7,757 bases of DNA from Deltaproteobacteria bacterium (GTDB taxonomy: Bacteria > Desulfobacterota > Desulfofervidia > Desulfofervidales > DG-60). Position 1 is the first letter of the stretch. Each line of letters begins with the position of its first letter. The stretch is taken from contig JAGGTC010000121.1 in the NCBI GenBank assembly GCA_021163945.1, positions 1 through 7,757 of the forward strand, in the 5' to 3' direction. Made by a program: the position numbers and the translations under genes. Shown piece after piece: positions 1 through 5,109 of this stretch. The notes beneath the pieces were generated by a model. The model saw only the letters and a program-made list of their open reading frames with translations. It was not told the origin of the DNA and made no database searches.

Positions 1-1
1 A

Positions 2-64
2 AAAACTTACTTTCATTCTGTTACTAAGACAGCGTTGCAGGAAGGGATTGTATTGGAAAGATGA
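2..64 (+). CDS. C-terminal tail of an upstream protein (5' partial)
   Basis: The frame starting at base 2 is open from the window edge to a TGA at 62-64. It gives 20 residues ending TALQEGIVLER. The residue pattern looks like coding sequence (an amphipathic helix), while the alternative frame over the same bases reads as a poor Leu/Arg/Cys-rich string. The tail overlaps the TTG at 48 that opens the next ORF by 17 bases. It may be the natural end of a separate gene, or the upstream half of one gene that continues after a frameshift into the following ORF. With only 20 residues visible, no function can be given. The 5' end lies outside the window. Confidence 0.35.
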   Translation, partial: KTYFHSVTKTALQEGIVLER

Positions 65-281
65 AAAACGGGATAAGGTTGCTAAACTTCTTGCTTCTAC
101 AGGTCATTTGGAAAAGGCCTTTGGGAATACAGAAACAGGCATCTTAGGGATAAAAATTGAAAATGAAATTTATTTTAAACAAACAGTGGAGCATATTCCT
201 GAAGAGGCAATCATTTTGAGACCAGAGATTGCCGAACAGCTAAAACAGAGGCAATTTCAACAAAAGGTTGAAAAAGGGTAG
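48..281 (+). CDS. Short hypothetical protein, possibly a fragment of a DUF499-type ATPase C-terminal region
   Basis: This is a 77-codon ORF ending in TAG, immediately followed by a second in-frame TAG. The only recognised start codon is TTG at 48, preceded by AGGAAGG at 39-45. That spacing of 2 nt is too short for a normal ribosome-binding site, and the same frame is open back to the window edge, so the start is uncertain. The product is soluble, has no signal peptide or membrane helix, and is rich in Glu, Lys and Ile. Its end, EEAIILRPEIAEQLKQR, looks to me like the strand-turn-helix element near the C-terminus of large DUF499/Swt1-HEPN-associated AAA ATPases. That is a resemblance from memory, not a search result. 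The next ORF lies in the same frame 6 nt on and resembles the segment that would follow. It is therefore either a small independent gene or a piece of a decayed larger one. Confidence 0.5.
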   Translation: MYWKDEKRDKVAKLLASTGHLEKAFGNTETGILGIKIENEIYFKQTVEHIPEEAIILRPEIAEQLKQRQFQQKVEKG

Positions 282-287
282 TAGAGG

Positions 288-539
288 ATGGACAAAACTC
301 CTACATTTTCTCCTGCTCCAAAGACACTGCCTACCACACTCCAATTTAAGGCCCGTATTCCTTGGGACAAACTCCATAGCATCATAGCTGGCATTATCAC
401 CCCTTTAAAAGACAAAGGGGCTGAGCCAGAAATTACCCTTGAAATAAAAGCTTATGCTTCAAGGGGCTTGGACAGAACTACTTTAGATGCCAAAATTAAG
501 GAAACTCTTACTCAAATAGGGGCTAAAATTGAAGAATGA
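288..539 (+). CDS. Small hypothetical protein resembling the C-terminal domain of DUF499-type ATPases
   Basis: This 83-residue ORF starts at ATG 288. AAGGG at 274-278 is a plausible Shine-Dalgarno sequence 9 nt upstream. Residues 1-15 are a Pro/Thr-rich linker. Residues about 18-83 look like one compact alpha/beta domain: a beta strand (LQFKARIPW), a helix (LHSIIAGIITPL), a second strand (EITLEIKAYA), a Gly turn, then a C-terminal helix (KIKETLTQIGA). This order (strand, WDKL helix, Gly-Ala, LEI-A strand, ETL-QIGA helix) recalls the C-terminal domain of defence-associated DUF499 ATPases, where it follows a Pro-rich linker at the end of a protein of about 1,000 residues. It lies 6 nt after and in the same frame as the 77-codon ORF. 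It has no membrane segment, Cys or RiPP-like leader, so I do not consider it a substrate of the neighbouring radical SAM enzyme. A stand-alone small gene is equally possible. Confidence 0.55.
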   Translation: MDKTPTFSPAPKTLPTTLQFKARIPWDKLHSIIAGIITPLKDKGAEPEITLEIKAYASRGLDRTTLDAKIKETLTQIGAKIEE

Positions 540-541
540 AA

Positions 542-570
542 TGAGAAATAATGCTATTTTTTGCATCTCA
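542..570. terminator. Possible weak bulged hairpin between convergent genes
   Basis: TGAGA (542-546) can pair with TCTCA (566-570), and TGC (552-554) with GCA (563-565). A 5-nt bulge (547-551) lies on the left arm, and the loop is T-rich. It lies 3' of both the 83-codon ORF and the convergent radical SAM gene, where a shared terminator would be expected. The stem is short and no clear U tract follows on either strand, so this is only a candidate. I see no better terminator in the 86-bp convergent gap. Confidence 0.15.
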
Positions 571-625
571 GGGCTAAGTTGTTACGTGCCTTTAAAAAAC
601 AGAACCAGTTTATCTCCATACACTA

Positions 626-2446
626 TCAATATAATTTTTCTCTCACAGCAAGGCTTAAAAATCTATTGCCCTCTTTAAACATAATCCTTTTATCTACCAA
701 TGAATTTAAAAAATTAAGCAATTTTTCTTGACTAATATTACAAAATCTCTCAGAGATCCTTTTAAGGTGTTTTGGGGTATCACAAAAGAGGTATATCTCC
801 CTTGAAACACCCCTTAAGCGATGCAGTTCATTTTGATTTTCTTTAATTCTACGTCTTATAATGAGAAATTCACCGCCATCCATATAGCTTAGGATAGGGT
901 CACAACTTAATGACTTCATCCTCTTATAATAATCCTCCCACTCATTGCACTTATCTAATACAGGCCTCCACATCCTCTCCTGTCTATACCTATCTCCCAC
1001 ATAGCCTTTATGCATAAAATAAAGCCTCTTATAAAAAAATTCTGGAAATAGAATCTTATAGATTGGATGATTATAGATACGACGAATGCCAAACATCTTT
1101 GGATAAGAGGCAATTGCACTTCCATATCCCAACCAAAATTTAATGCCCTCTAGTGGCCGGTAGGGAAGGACAAAATCCATATTCCTCAATGTCTCTATTA
1201 CCTCTCCTTCTTCACTCCCTGGGAAACAGGTAATGAGATTTGCTGAATTTATTATCCCCACCTCCTCACAGTATTTCATAATAGCTATATTCTGGATGGC
1301 AGTGGTACCTTTGTGCATCTTCTTTAGCAGGCTTGTACTCAGTGCCTCAATGCCTACCTGTATCTCCTTTACCCCTGCCTTTTTCATCAATTTTAGTTGT
1401 TCCTTTTTTATTTGTGCCCTTGTCTCTAAAAATATCTCCAGATCTTTACCAAGACCTAAAATGCCCTCAAAGATCTCCTTTATCCCCTCATAGTTTAGGA
1501 CATTATCTACAAAGTATAGTTTTAAACTTCCGTATCTTCTCACCAAATAATCTACCTCCTTCACTATACGGGAGGGGCTCTTTGCCCTATATCCCTTCCA
1601 TTGCAAATTTAGGTTACAAAATCTACAGGCCTTTAGGGGCTCACCGCGATGGGATTGATTCCACCAACAACCCCTTGAGCCCTCAATAGGTATTGCAGGA
1701 ATAATATTTTTTAAAGACCTTAAACGTTTTAAGGTATCAAAATAGCCGCTGTAGTCTGGAGGCGGCAAGTAATCTAGATTTTGAATCTGTTGATAGCCGC
1801 CCCCTACAACCTCTCTGCTAGACCTCCTCATTAGCCCAGGAATATCAAAATTGGATTTAGATTCAATAGACCTACAGAGTTTTAAAAGAGGCAATTCCCC
1901 TTCACCTTGGATAGCAAAATCTATCTCAGGAAATGTCCTGAGCAGGCTCCTCCCAACCTCCTCACAGACACCAGAACCACCAATGACAATAGGGATTTTT
2001 GGATAAAGGCCCTTTATCTCTCTTATCATATATAGGGAGGAGGTAAGCTGGGAGATACAGATAGAAAAACCGATAAGCTGATACCTCCCCCATTCTATAT
2101 CTCTAAGGTGCCTCTTGTGTAGTTTCTTTATCTTTTCTCTGATCTCGGTCAGCTTAACAGGCAATCTCTTTTTTCTCCTCTTTATCTCCTTTTCTAAGAA
2201 TCTCTGGATTATATTTTCCCTTTCTGGAAAGAGTAAGGAGGCATATATGGCCTCAGAGGTAAAGCTTGAGCTAGAAATTGTCTCATATACACCAATACCA
2301 ATGGCATCTGCTACCTCTGGATAAAAATGAAATGTATCTACATCTATCTTTTGTAGGTTTAAAAAGGCCTTTAAGGCACCTAATTGGACAGATGGCCTAT
2401 AAGAGGCTGGCCAGGGCATTGAAATAAGGGCTACCTTAAATGGCAC
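626..2446 (-). CDS. B12-binding radical SAM protein, RiPP-maturation (rSAM_ocin_1-like) family
   Basis: This 606-residue protein begins at GTG (2446-2444), chosen because the family start VALISMPW follows at once. Residues 1-190 are a cobalamin-binding-type domain containing IGGSG (155-159) and GEGE (181-184). Residues about 250-450 form the radical SAM core. Its cluster cysteines are C260, C274 and C277 within GCWW...CRFCNLN, followed by FVDN (312-315), IQVGIEALS (362-370), a KGTTA-QN segment (379-386) and FGIRR (452-456). Residues about 520-606 are a C-terminal helical domain ending MFKEGNRFLSLAVR. This order, the CWW motif and the terminal segment match RiPP-maturation radical SAM proteins (TIGR03975 type), some of which methylate unreactive carbons in ribosomal peptides using SAM and B12. 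The Cx13Cx2C spacing is longer than the Cx7Cx2C I recall for that family. It is transcribed alone, divergently from folE2. No precursor peptide gene is evident nearby, so the substrate is unknown and a non-RiPP role remains possible. Confidence 0.8.
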   Translation of the reverse strand: MPFKVALISMPWPASYRPSVQLGALKAFLNLQKIDVDTFHFYPEVADAIGIGVYETISSSSFTSEAIYASLLFPERENIIQRFLEKEIKRRKKRLPVKLTEIREKIKKLHKRHLRDIEWGRYQLIGFSICISQLTSSLYMIREIKGLYPKIPIVIGGSGVCEEVGRSLLRTFPEIDFAIQGEGELPLLKLCRSIESKSNFDIPGLMRRSSREVVGGGYQQIQNLDYLPPPDYSGYFDTLKRLRSLKNIIPAIPIEGSRGCWWNQSHRGEPLKACRFCNLNLQWKGYRAKSPSRIVKEVDYLVRRYGSLKLYFVDNVLNYEGIKEIFEGILGLGKDLEIFLETRAQIKKEQLKLMKKAGVKEIQVGIEALSTSLLKKMHKGTTAIQNIAIMKYCEEVGIINSANLITCFPGSEEGEVIETLRNMDFVLPYRPLEGIKFWLGYGSAIASYPKMFGIRRIYNHPIYKILFPEFFYKRLYFMHKGYVGDRYRQERMWRPVLDKCNEWEDYYKRMKSLSCDPILSYMDGGEFLIIRRRIKENQNELHRLRGVSREIYLFCDTPKHLKRISERFCNISQEKLLNFLNSLVDKRIMFKEGNRFLSLAVREKLY

Positions 2447-2452
2447 AAAAGA

Positions 2453-2480
2453 TTTATATCAAGCTATGCTTAATAGTCAA
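2453..2480 (-). promoter_or_regulatory. Sigma-70-type promoter of the radical SAM gene
   Basis: On the - strand, TTGACT (2480-2475) and TATAAA (2458-2453) are separated by 16 nt, a 10/12 match to the consensus. Only 6 nt (2452-2447) separate the -10 box from the GTG start. Transcription would therefore begin on or next to the start codon, predicting a leaderless mRNA. The intervening bases, ATCTTTT-like, contain no Shine-Dalgarno sequence. Confidence 0.6.
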
Positions 2481-2485
2481 TTATT

Positions 2486-2514
2486 TTGACATTGCCTTTC
2501 TTTTTTTGTAAATT
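2486..2514 (+). promoter_or_regulatory. Sigma-70-type promoter of folE2
   Basis: A perfect TTGACA (-35, 2486-2491) is followed after 17 nt, mostly T-rich, by TAAATT (-10, 2509-2514, 4/6 match). The expected transcription start, about 2520-2522, coincides with the ATG at 2522. Its -35 box is 5 bp from the -35 box of the divergent radical SAM promoter. Confidence 0.6.
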
Positions 2515-2521
2515 TGTAAAG

Positions 2522-3313
2522 ATGAAGGATATGATTGATGTGCAAAATATGCCCGATTATAGGCACATAGAGGTAGATAAGGCTGGCGTAAAGAACCTTC
2601 GTTACCCTATAATTGTCTTAGACAAAGCAAAGGGTACCCAGTCTACTATAGCCTCCATAAATATGTATGTAGGGCTGCCACATCAATTTAAGGGCACACA
2701 TATGAGCCGCTTTATAGAGATAATAGATGAATTCCATAATAAGCTAATAAGCCTAAAGGTCATCAAAAAGATCCTCCAAACTATGAAGGAGAGGCTAAAT
2801 GCAGTCTCTGCCCACTTAGAGATAGAGTTTCCATATTTTATCGAAAAAGAGGCACCGGTATCAAAGGCAAAGGGGCTTATGGCCTATATGTGCCGTTTTA
2901 TTGGTTCTTTAAAGGAAAAGATAGATTTGGTAGTAGGGGTAAAGGTACCTATCTGTACCCTATGTCCCTGTTCTAAAGAGATTAGTGAGTTTGGTGCACA
3001 CAATCAAAGGGGGGTAGTAGATTTAAAGATAAGGTTTAAGAAGTTTATGTGGTTAGAGGATATTATCAAGATTGTAGAAGAGGCAGGCTCAAGTGAGGTA
3101 TTTTCTATCCTAAAAAGGGCAGATGAAAAATATGTGACAGAGCATGCATACCTAAACCCAAAGTTTGTTGAGGATGTAGTAAGGGATATTGCAAAAAGGC
3201 TACTGGATGACCCAAATGTAACATGGTTTTCAGTAGAGGCTGAAAACTTTGAGTCTATCCATAATCACAATGCATATGCATATATTAAAAGGGAAAAGGA
3301 TCTTAAGTTATAG
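2522..3313 (+). CDS. folE2: GTP cyclohydrolase IB (FolE2)
   Basis: FolE2 converts GTP to 7,8-dihydroneopterin triphosphate, the first step towards folate and 7-deazaguanine compounds. It is the alternative type I enzyme, not bound to strict Zn2+ use as FolE is. I place the start at ATG 2522, giving 263 residues, close to the usual length of about 260. An upstream in-frame TTG at 2486 would add 12 residues, but it is part of the TTGACA promoter box. ATG 2531 is an alternative start. Family marks in order are DVQN (6-9), the segment DKAGVKNLRYPI (19-30), the catalytic-Cys motif TLCPCSKEIS (146-155, with C148 aligning with the catalytic Cys), GAHNQRG (158-164), and the C-terminal EAENFESIHNHNAYA (239-253) with conserved Glu and His. 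All key residues are present, so it should be active. It is probably a separate transcription unit from hisC, with a 39-bp gap that holds another promoter. Confidence 0.96.
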   Translation: MKDMIDVQNMPDYRHIEVDKAGVKNLRYPIIVLDKAKGTQSTIASINMYVGLPHQFKGTHMSRFIEIIDEFHNKLISLKVIKKILQTMKERLNAVSAHLEIEFPYFIEKEAPVSKAKGLMAYMCRFIGSLKEKIDLVVGVKVPICTLCPCSKEISEFGAHNQRGVVDLKIRFKKFMWLEDIIKIVEEAGSSEVFSILKRADEKYVTEHAYLNPKFVEDVVRDIAKRLLDDPNVTWFSVEAENFESIHNHNAYAYIKREKDLKL

Positions 3314-3315
3314 TG

Positions 3316-3344
3316 TTGATTTTTCATCGCTTTTGGGATATAAG
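3316..3344 (+). promoter_or_regulatory. Candidate promoter of the hisC-cmk-rpsA operon
   Basis: TTGATT (3316-3321) and TATAAG (3339-3344) are separated by 17 nt, a 9/12 match to the sigma-70 consensus. Only 8 nt separate the -10 box from the hisC ATG at 3353, and no purine-rich Shine-Dalgarno sequence lies between them. Initiation would be expected around 3350-3352, giving an mRNA leader of 0-3 nt. Read-through from folE2 is also possible because no terminator is visible in the 39-bp gap. Confidence 0.5.
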
Positions 3345-3352
3345 CTTTTTAA

Positions 3353-4447
3353 ATGAAATTTGCCATTCCTAAACATATCCGTTCTTTAGAGCCATATACC
3401 CCAGGTAGACCTATTGAGGAGATAAAAAGAAAATACGGAATTGATGAGGTAATTAAACTGGCCTCAAACGAGAATGCCTTAGGCCCCTCCCCTAAGGCTA
3501 TATTGGCCATTAAGGAGGCCTTGCCATACCTCCATCGCTACCCCTCTAGCTCTGGATGGGAGTTATGTAAGAGATTGGCAGAAAAATTAAGCATAAAACC
3601 AGAGCAGATTGTTTTGGGAAATGGCTCTGATGAGATTATGGGGCTAGTTGGCCATGTCTTCTTATCGCCTAATGATGAAGTCATCATCCCCTCACCCAGT
3701 TTTTCTATTTATGAAAAGGTTGCTTGCCTATACCATGCCAAGGTAGTAAAGGTACCACTATCAGAGTTTAAGATAGATTTAGATGAAATCTCAAAAAAGA
3801 TAAATTCAAAAACAAAACTTATCTTTATTAACAACCCCCACAACCCTACAGGCACAATCTTTACTGTCTATGAATGGGAAAATTTCTTAGAAAAGGTACC
3901 CCCTTTTGTCATAATTGTATTAGATGAGGCCTATATTGATTTTGTAGAGGATTCTAGGAAAATCAATAGCCTAAATTACTTAAAGGACTTTAAAAATTTG
4001 ATTGTTTTGCGTACATTCTCAAAGTCACATGGCCTGGCAGGGCTGAGGATTGGCTATGGCATCTTAGATGCCCCCTTGGCCCATTATCTTAAATTGGTAA
4101 GGGACCCCTTTAGCGTAAATAGCTTGGCCCAAATAGGTGCACTAGCTGCCTTAGATGATGAGGGCTTCTTGGAAAAGACAAGAAAGACTATTTGGGAAGG
4201 GAAGGCATATCTAATGAATGAATTTAAGAAGCTTGGTATAATGACAATACCTAGTGAGGCCAATTTTTTACTTATATATCTGGCCGATAAGGCAGATTAT
4301 ATTTGCAATGAATTGCTCTCTAGGGGTATCATTGTAAGGTCTATGAAAAGCTATGGAATGGAGGAATACCTTCGCATTACCATTGGAAGGCCTGAAGAGA
4401 ATGAGAAACTTATCTCAAACCTTAAGCAGATATGGGCAAAGGTTTGA
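3353..4447 (+). CDS. hisC: Histidinol-phosphate aminotransferase (HisC)
   Basis: HisC is a cytosolic PLP enzyme that transaminates imidazole acetol phosphate with glutamate to L-histidinol phosphate in histidine synthesis. Related enzymes also act on aromatic amino acids. The protein has 364 residues, a normal length for fold-type I HisC. Markers in order are the N-terminal IRSLEPYTPGRPIEE, KLASNENALGPSP (35-47), HRYP (61-64), GNGSDEI (89-95), NNPHNPTG (160-167), DEAYIDF (191-197), TFSKSHGLAGLRIGYG (221-236) with the PLP-binding lysine at K224, RDPFSVN (250-256), and LRITIG (340-345) with the substrate-binding arginine R341. Nothing essential is missing. The ATG at 3353 has no Shine-Dalgarno sequence and lies just after a candidate promoter. 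The 3' end overlaps cmk by 16 nt, so the two are probably translationally coupled. No other his genes lie in the window. Confidence 0.96.
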   Translation: MKFAIPKHIRSLEPYTPGRPIEEIKRKYGIDEVIKLASNENALGPSPKAILAIKEALPYLHRYPSSSGWELCKRLAEKLSIKPEQIVLGNGSDEIMGLVGHVFLSPNDEVIIPSPSFSIYEKVACLYHAKVVKVPLSEFKIDLDEISKKINSKTKLIFINNPHNPTGTIFTVYEWENFLEKVPPFVIIVLDEAYIDFVEDSRKINSLNYLKDFKNLIVLRTFSKSHGLAGLRIGYGILDAPLAHYLKLVRDPFSVNSLAQIGALAALDDEGFLEKTRKTIWEGKAYLMNEFKKLGIMTIPSEANFLLIYLADKADYICNELLSRGIIVRSMKSYGMEEYLRITIGRPEENEKLISNLKQIWAKV

Positions 4448-5109
4448 TTATTACCATAGATGGGCCTAGTGGAGTGGGAAAGACTACAGTAGCTAAGGAA
4501 TTGGCCAAAATACTTGATTTTAAATATATCGATACAGGGGCCATGTACCGGGCCTTGGCCCTAGCTGTAAAAAGGGACTTGGTAACTAGTGATAAGGCCT
4601 TGACCAAACTGGCATATAGTTTACCATCACGGGTAGATTTCAAAGATGACCTAGTTTATTTAGACAATGAGGATGTGACAGGGGCCATTAGGACTGAGGA
4701 GATAGGCATGATGGCCTCTTTAATCTCCCAGAGGTTAGAGGTACGTGAAGCCCTTTGGCAGTGGCAAAGGGCATTGGCCCAAGGCAAGGCCATTTTTGAA
4801 GGGCGGGATATGGGTACTGTGGTGTTCCCAGATGCCTTTATAAAATTTTACCTCACCGCTACAGCCAAGGTTAGGGCTGAAAGGCGCTTAAGACAATTAA
4901 AAGAGATGGGGAGGAACATTGATTTTGATGAGATATACCAAAAGATCCTTAGGCGTGATGAGCAAGATAAGATGCGTCCTTTAGCCCCACTAAAACCTGC
5001 TCCAGACGCAATAATTATTGATACTACTTGCATAGAGGCAGATAAGGTTGTAGATAAGATGTTGGATTATATTTTATCAAGAATGCAGGAGGTCAATCTC
5101 TATGAATGA
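4432..5109 (+). CDS. cmk: Cytidylate kinase (Cmk)
   Basis: Cmk phosphorylates CMP and dCMP with ATP, recycling nucleotides from RNA turnover. The 225-residue length fits the bacterial type. The Walker A P-loop GPSGVGKTT is at 11-19, the nucleoside-monophosphate-binding segment DTGAMYRA at 34-41, and EGRDMGTVVFP at 123-133. The CMP-specific insert lies between about residues 60 and 100. The lid/Arg-rich segment RRDEQDKMRPLAPL is at 174-187, followed by a strand containing AIIIDTT. The ATG at 4432 lies inside the end of hisC (16-nt overlap) with only a weak AAGCAG-like site before it, so initiation probably depends on hisC translation. Its own end overlaps rpsA by 8 nt. The cmk-rpsA pair is conserved in many proteobacteria. 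Confidence 0.96.
   Translation: MGKGLIITIDGPSGVGKTTVAKELAKILDFKYIDTGAMYRALALAVKRDLVTSDKALTKLAYSLPSRVDFKDDLVYLDNEDVTGAIRTEEIGMMASLISQRLEVREALWQWQRALAQGKAIFEGRDMGTVVFPDAFIKFYLTATAKVRAERRLRQLKEMGRNIDFDEIYQKILRRDEQDKMRPLAPLKPAPDAIIIDTTCIEADKVVDKMLDYILSRMQEVNLYE
5087..5093 (+). promoter_or_regulatory. Strong Shine-Dalgarno sequence of rpsA
   Basis: AGGAGGT at 5087-5093 is a near-perfect anti-16S complement, 8 nt before the rpsA ATG at 5102. It fixes that start over the nearby in-frame-unlike ATG at 5106. It lies inside the cmk coding sequence. It is the best ribosome-binding site in the window and contrasts with hisC, folE2 and the radical SAM gene, which have none. Confidence 0.8.

Noticed and set aside
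62..64. TGA at 62-64 as a selenocysteine codon
   Set aside because: The same frame hits TAA three codons later, and no selenocysteine-insertion hairpin is apparent.
279..284. Reading the tandem TAG codons as pyrrolysine or suppressed stops
   Set aside because: Two adjacent amber codons are a poor candidate for programmed insertion. No pyrrolysine genes are in view, and simple termination or decay explains it.
288..539. The 83-residue protein as a RiPP precursor for the radical SAM enzyme
   Set aside because: It is on the opposite strand, looks like a folded alpha/beta domain throughout, and has no leader/core division or repeated core residues.
1233..1689. Overlapping open frames of 86 and 118 codons on the + strand
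   Set aside because: They are antisense to the radical SAM core, where the - strand protein has clear family motifs. They have no ribosome-binding site and show no recognisable protein features.
2486..2521. TTG at 2486 as the folE2 start, adding 12 residues (MTLPFFFCKFVK)
   Set aside because: The TTG is the first half of a perfect TTGACA -35 box. The added residues are not part of the FolE2 family start, which begins near DVQN.
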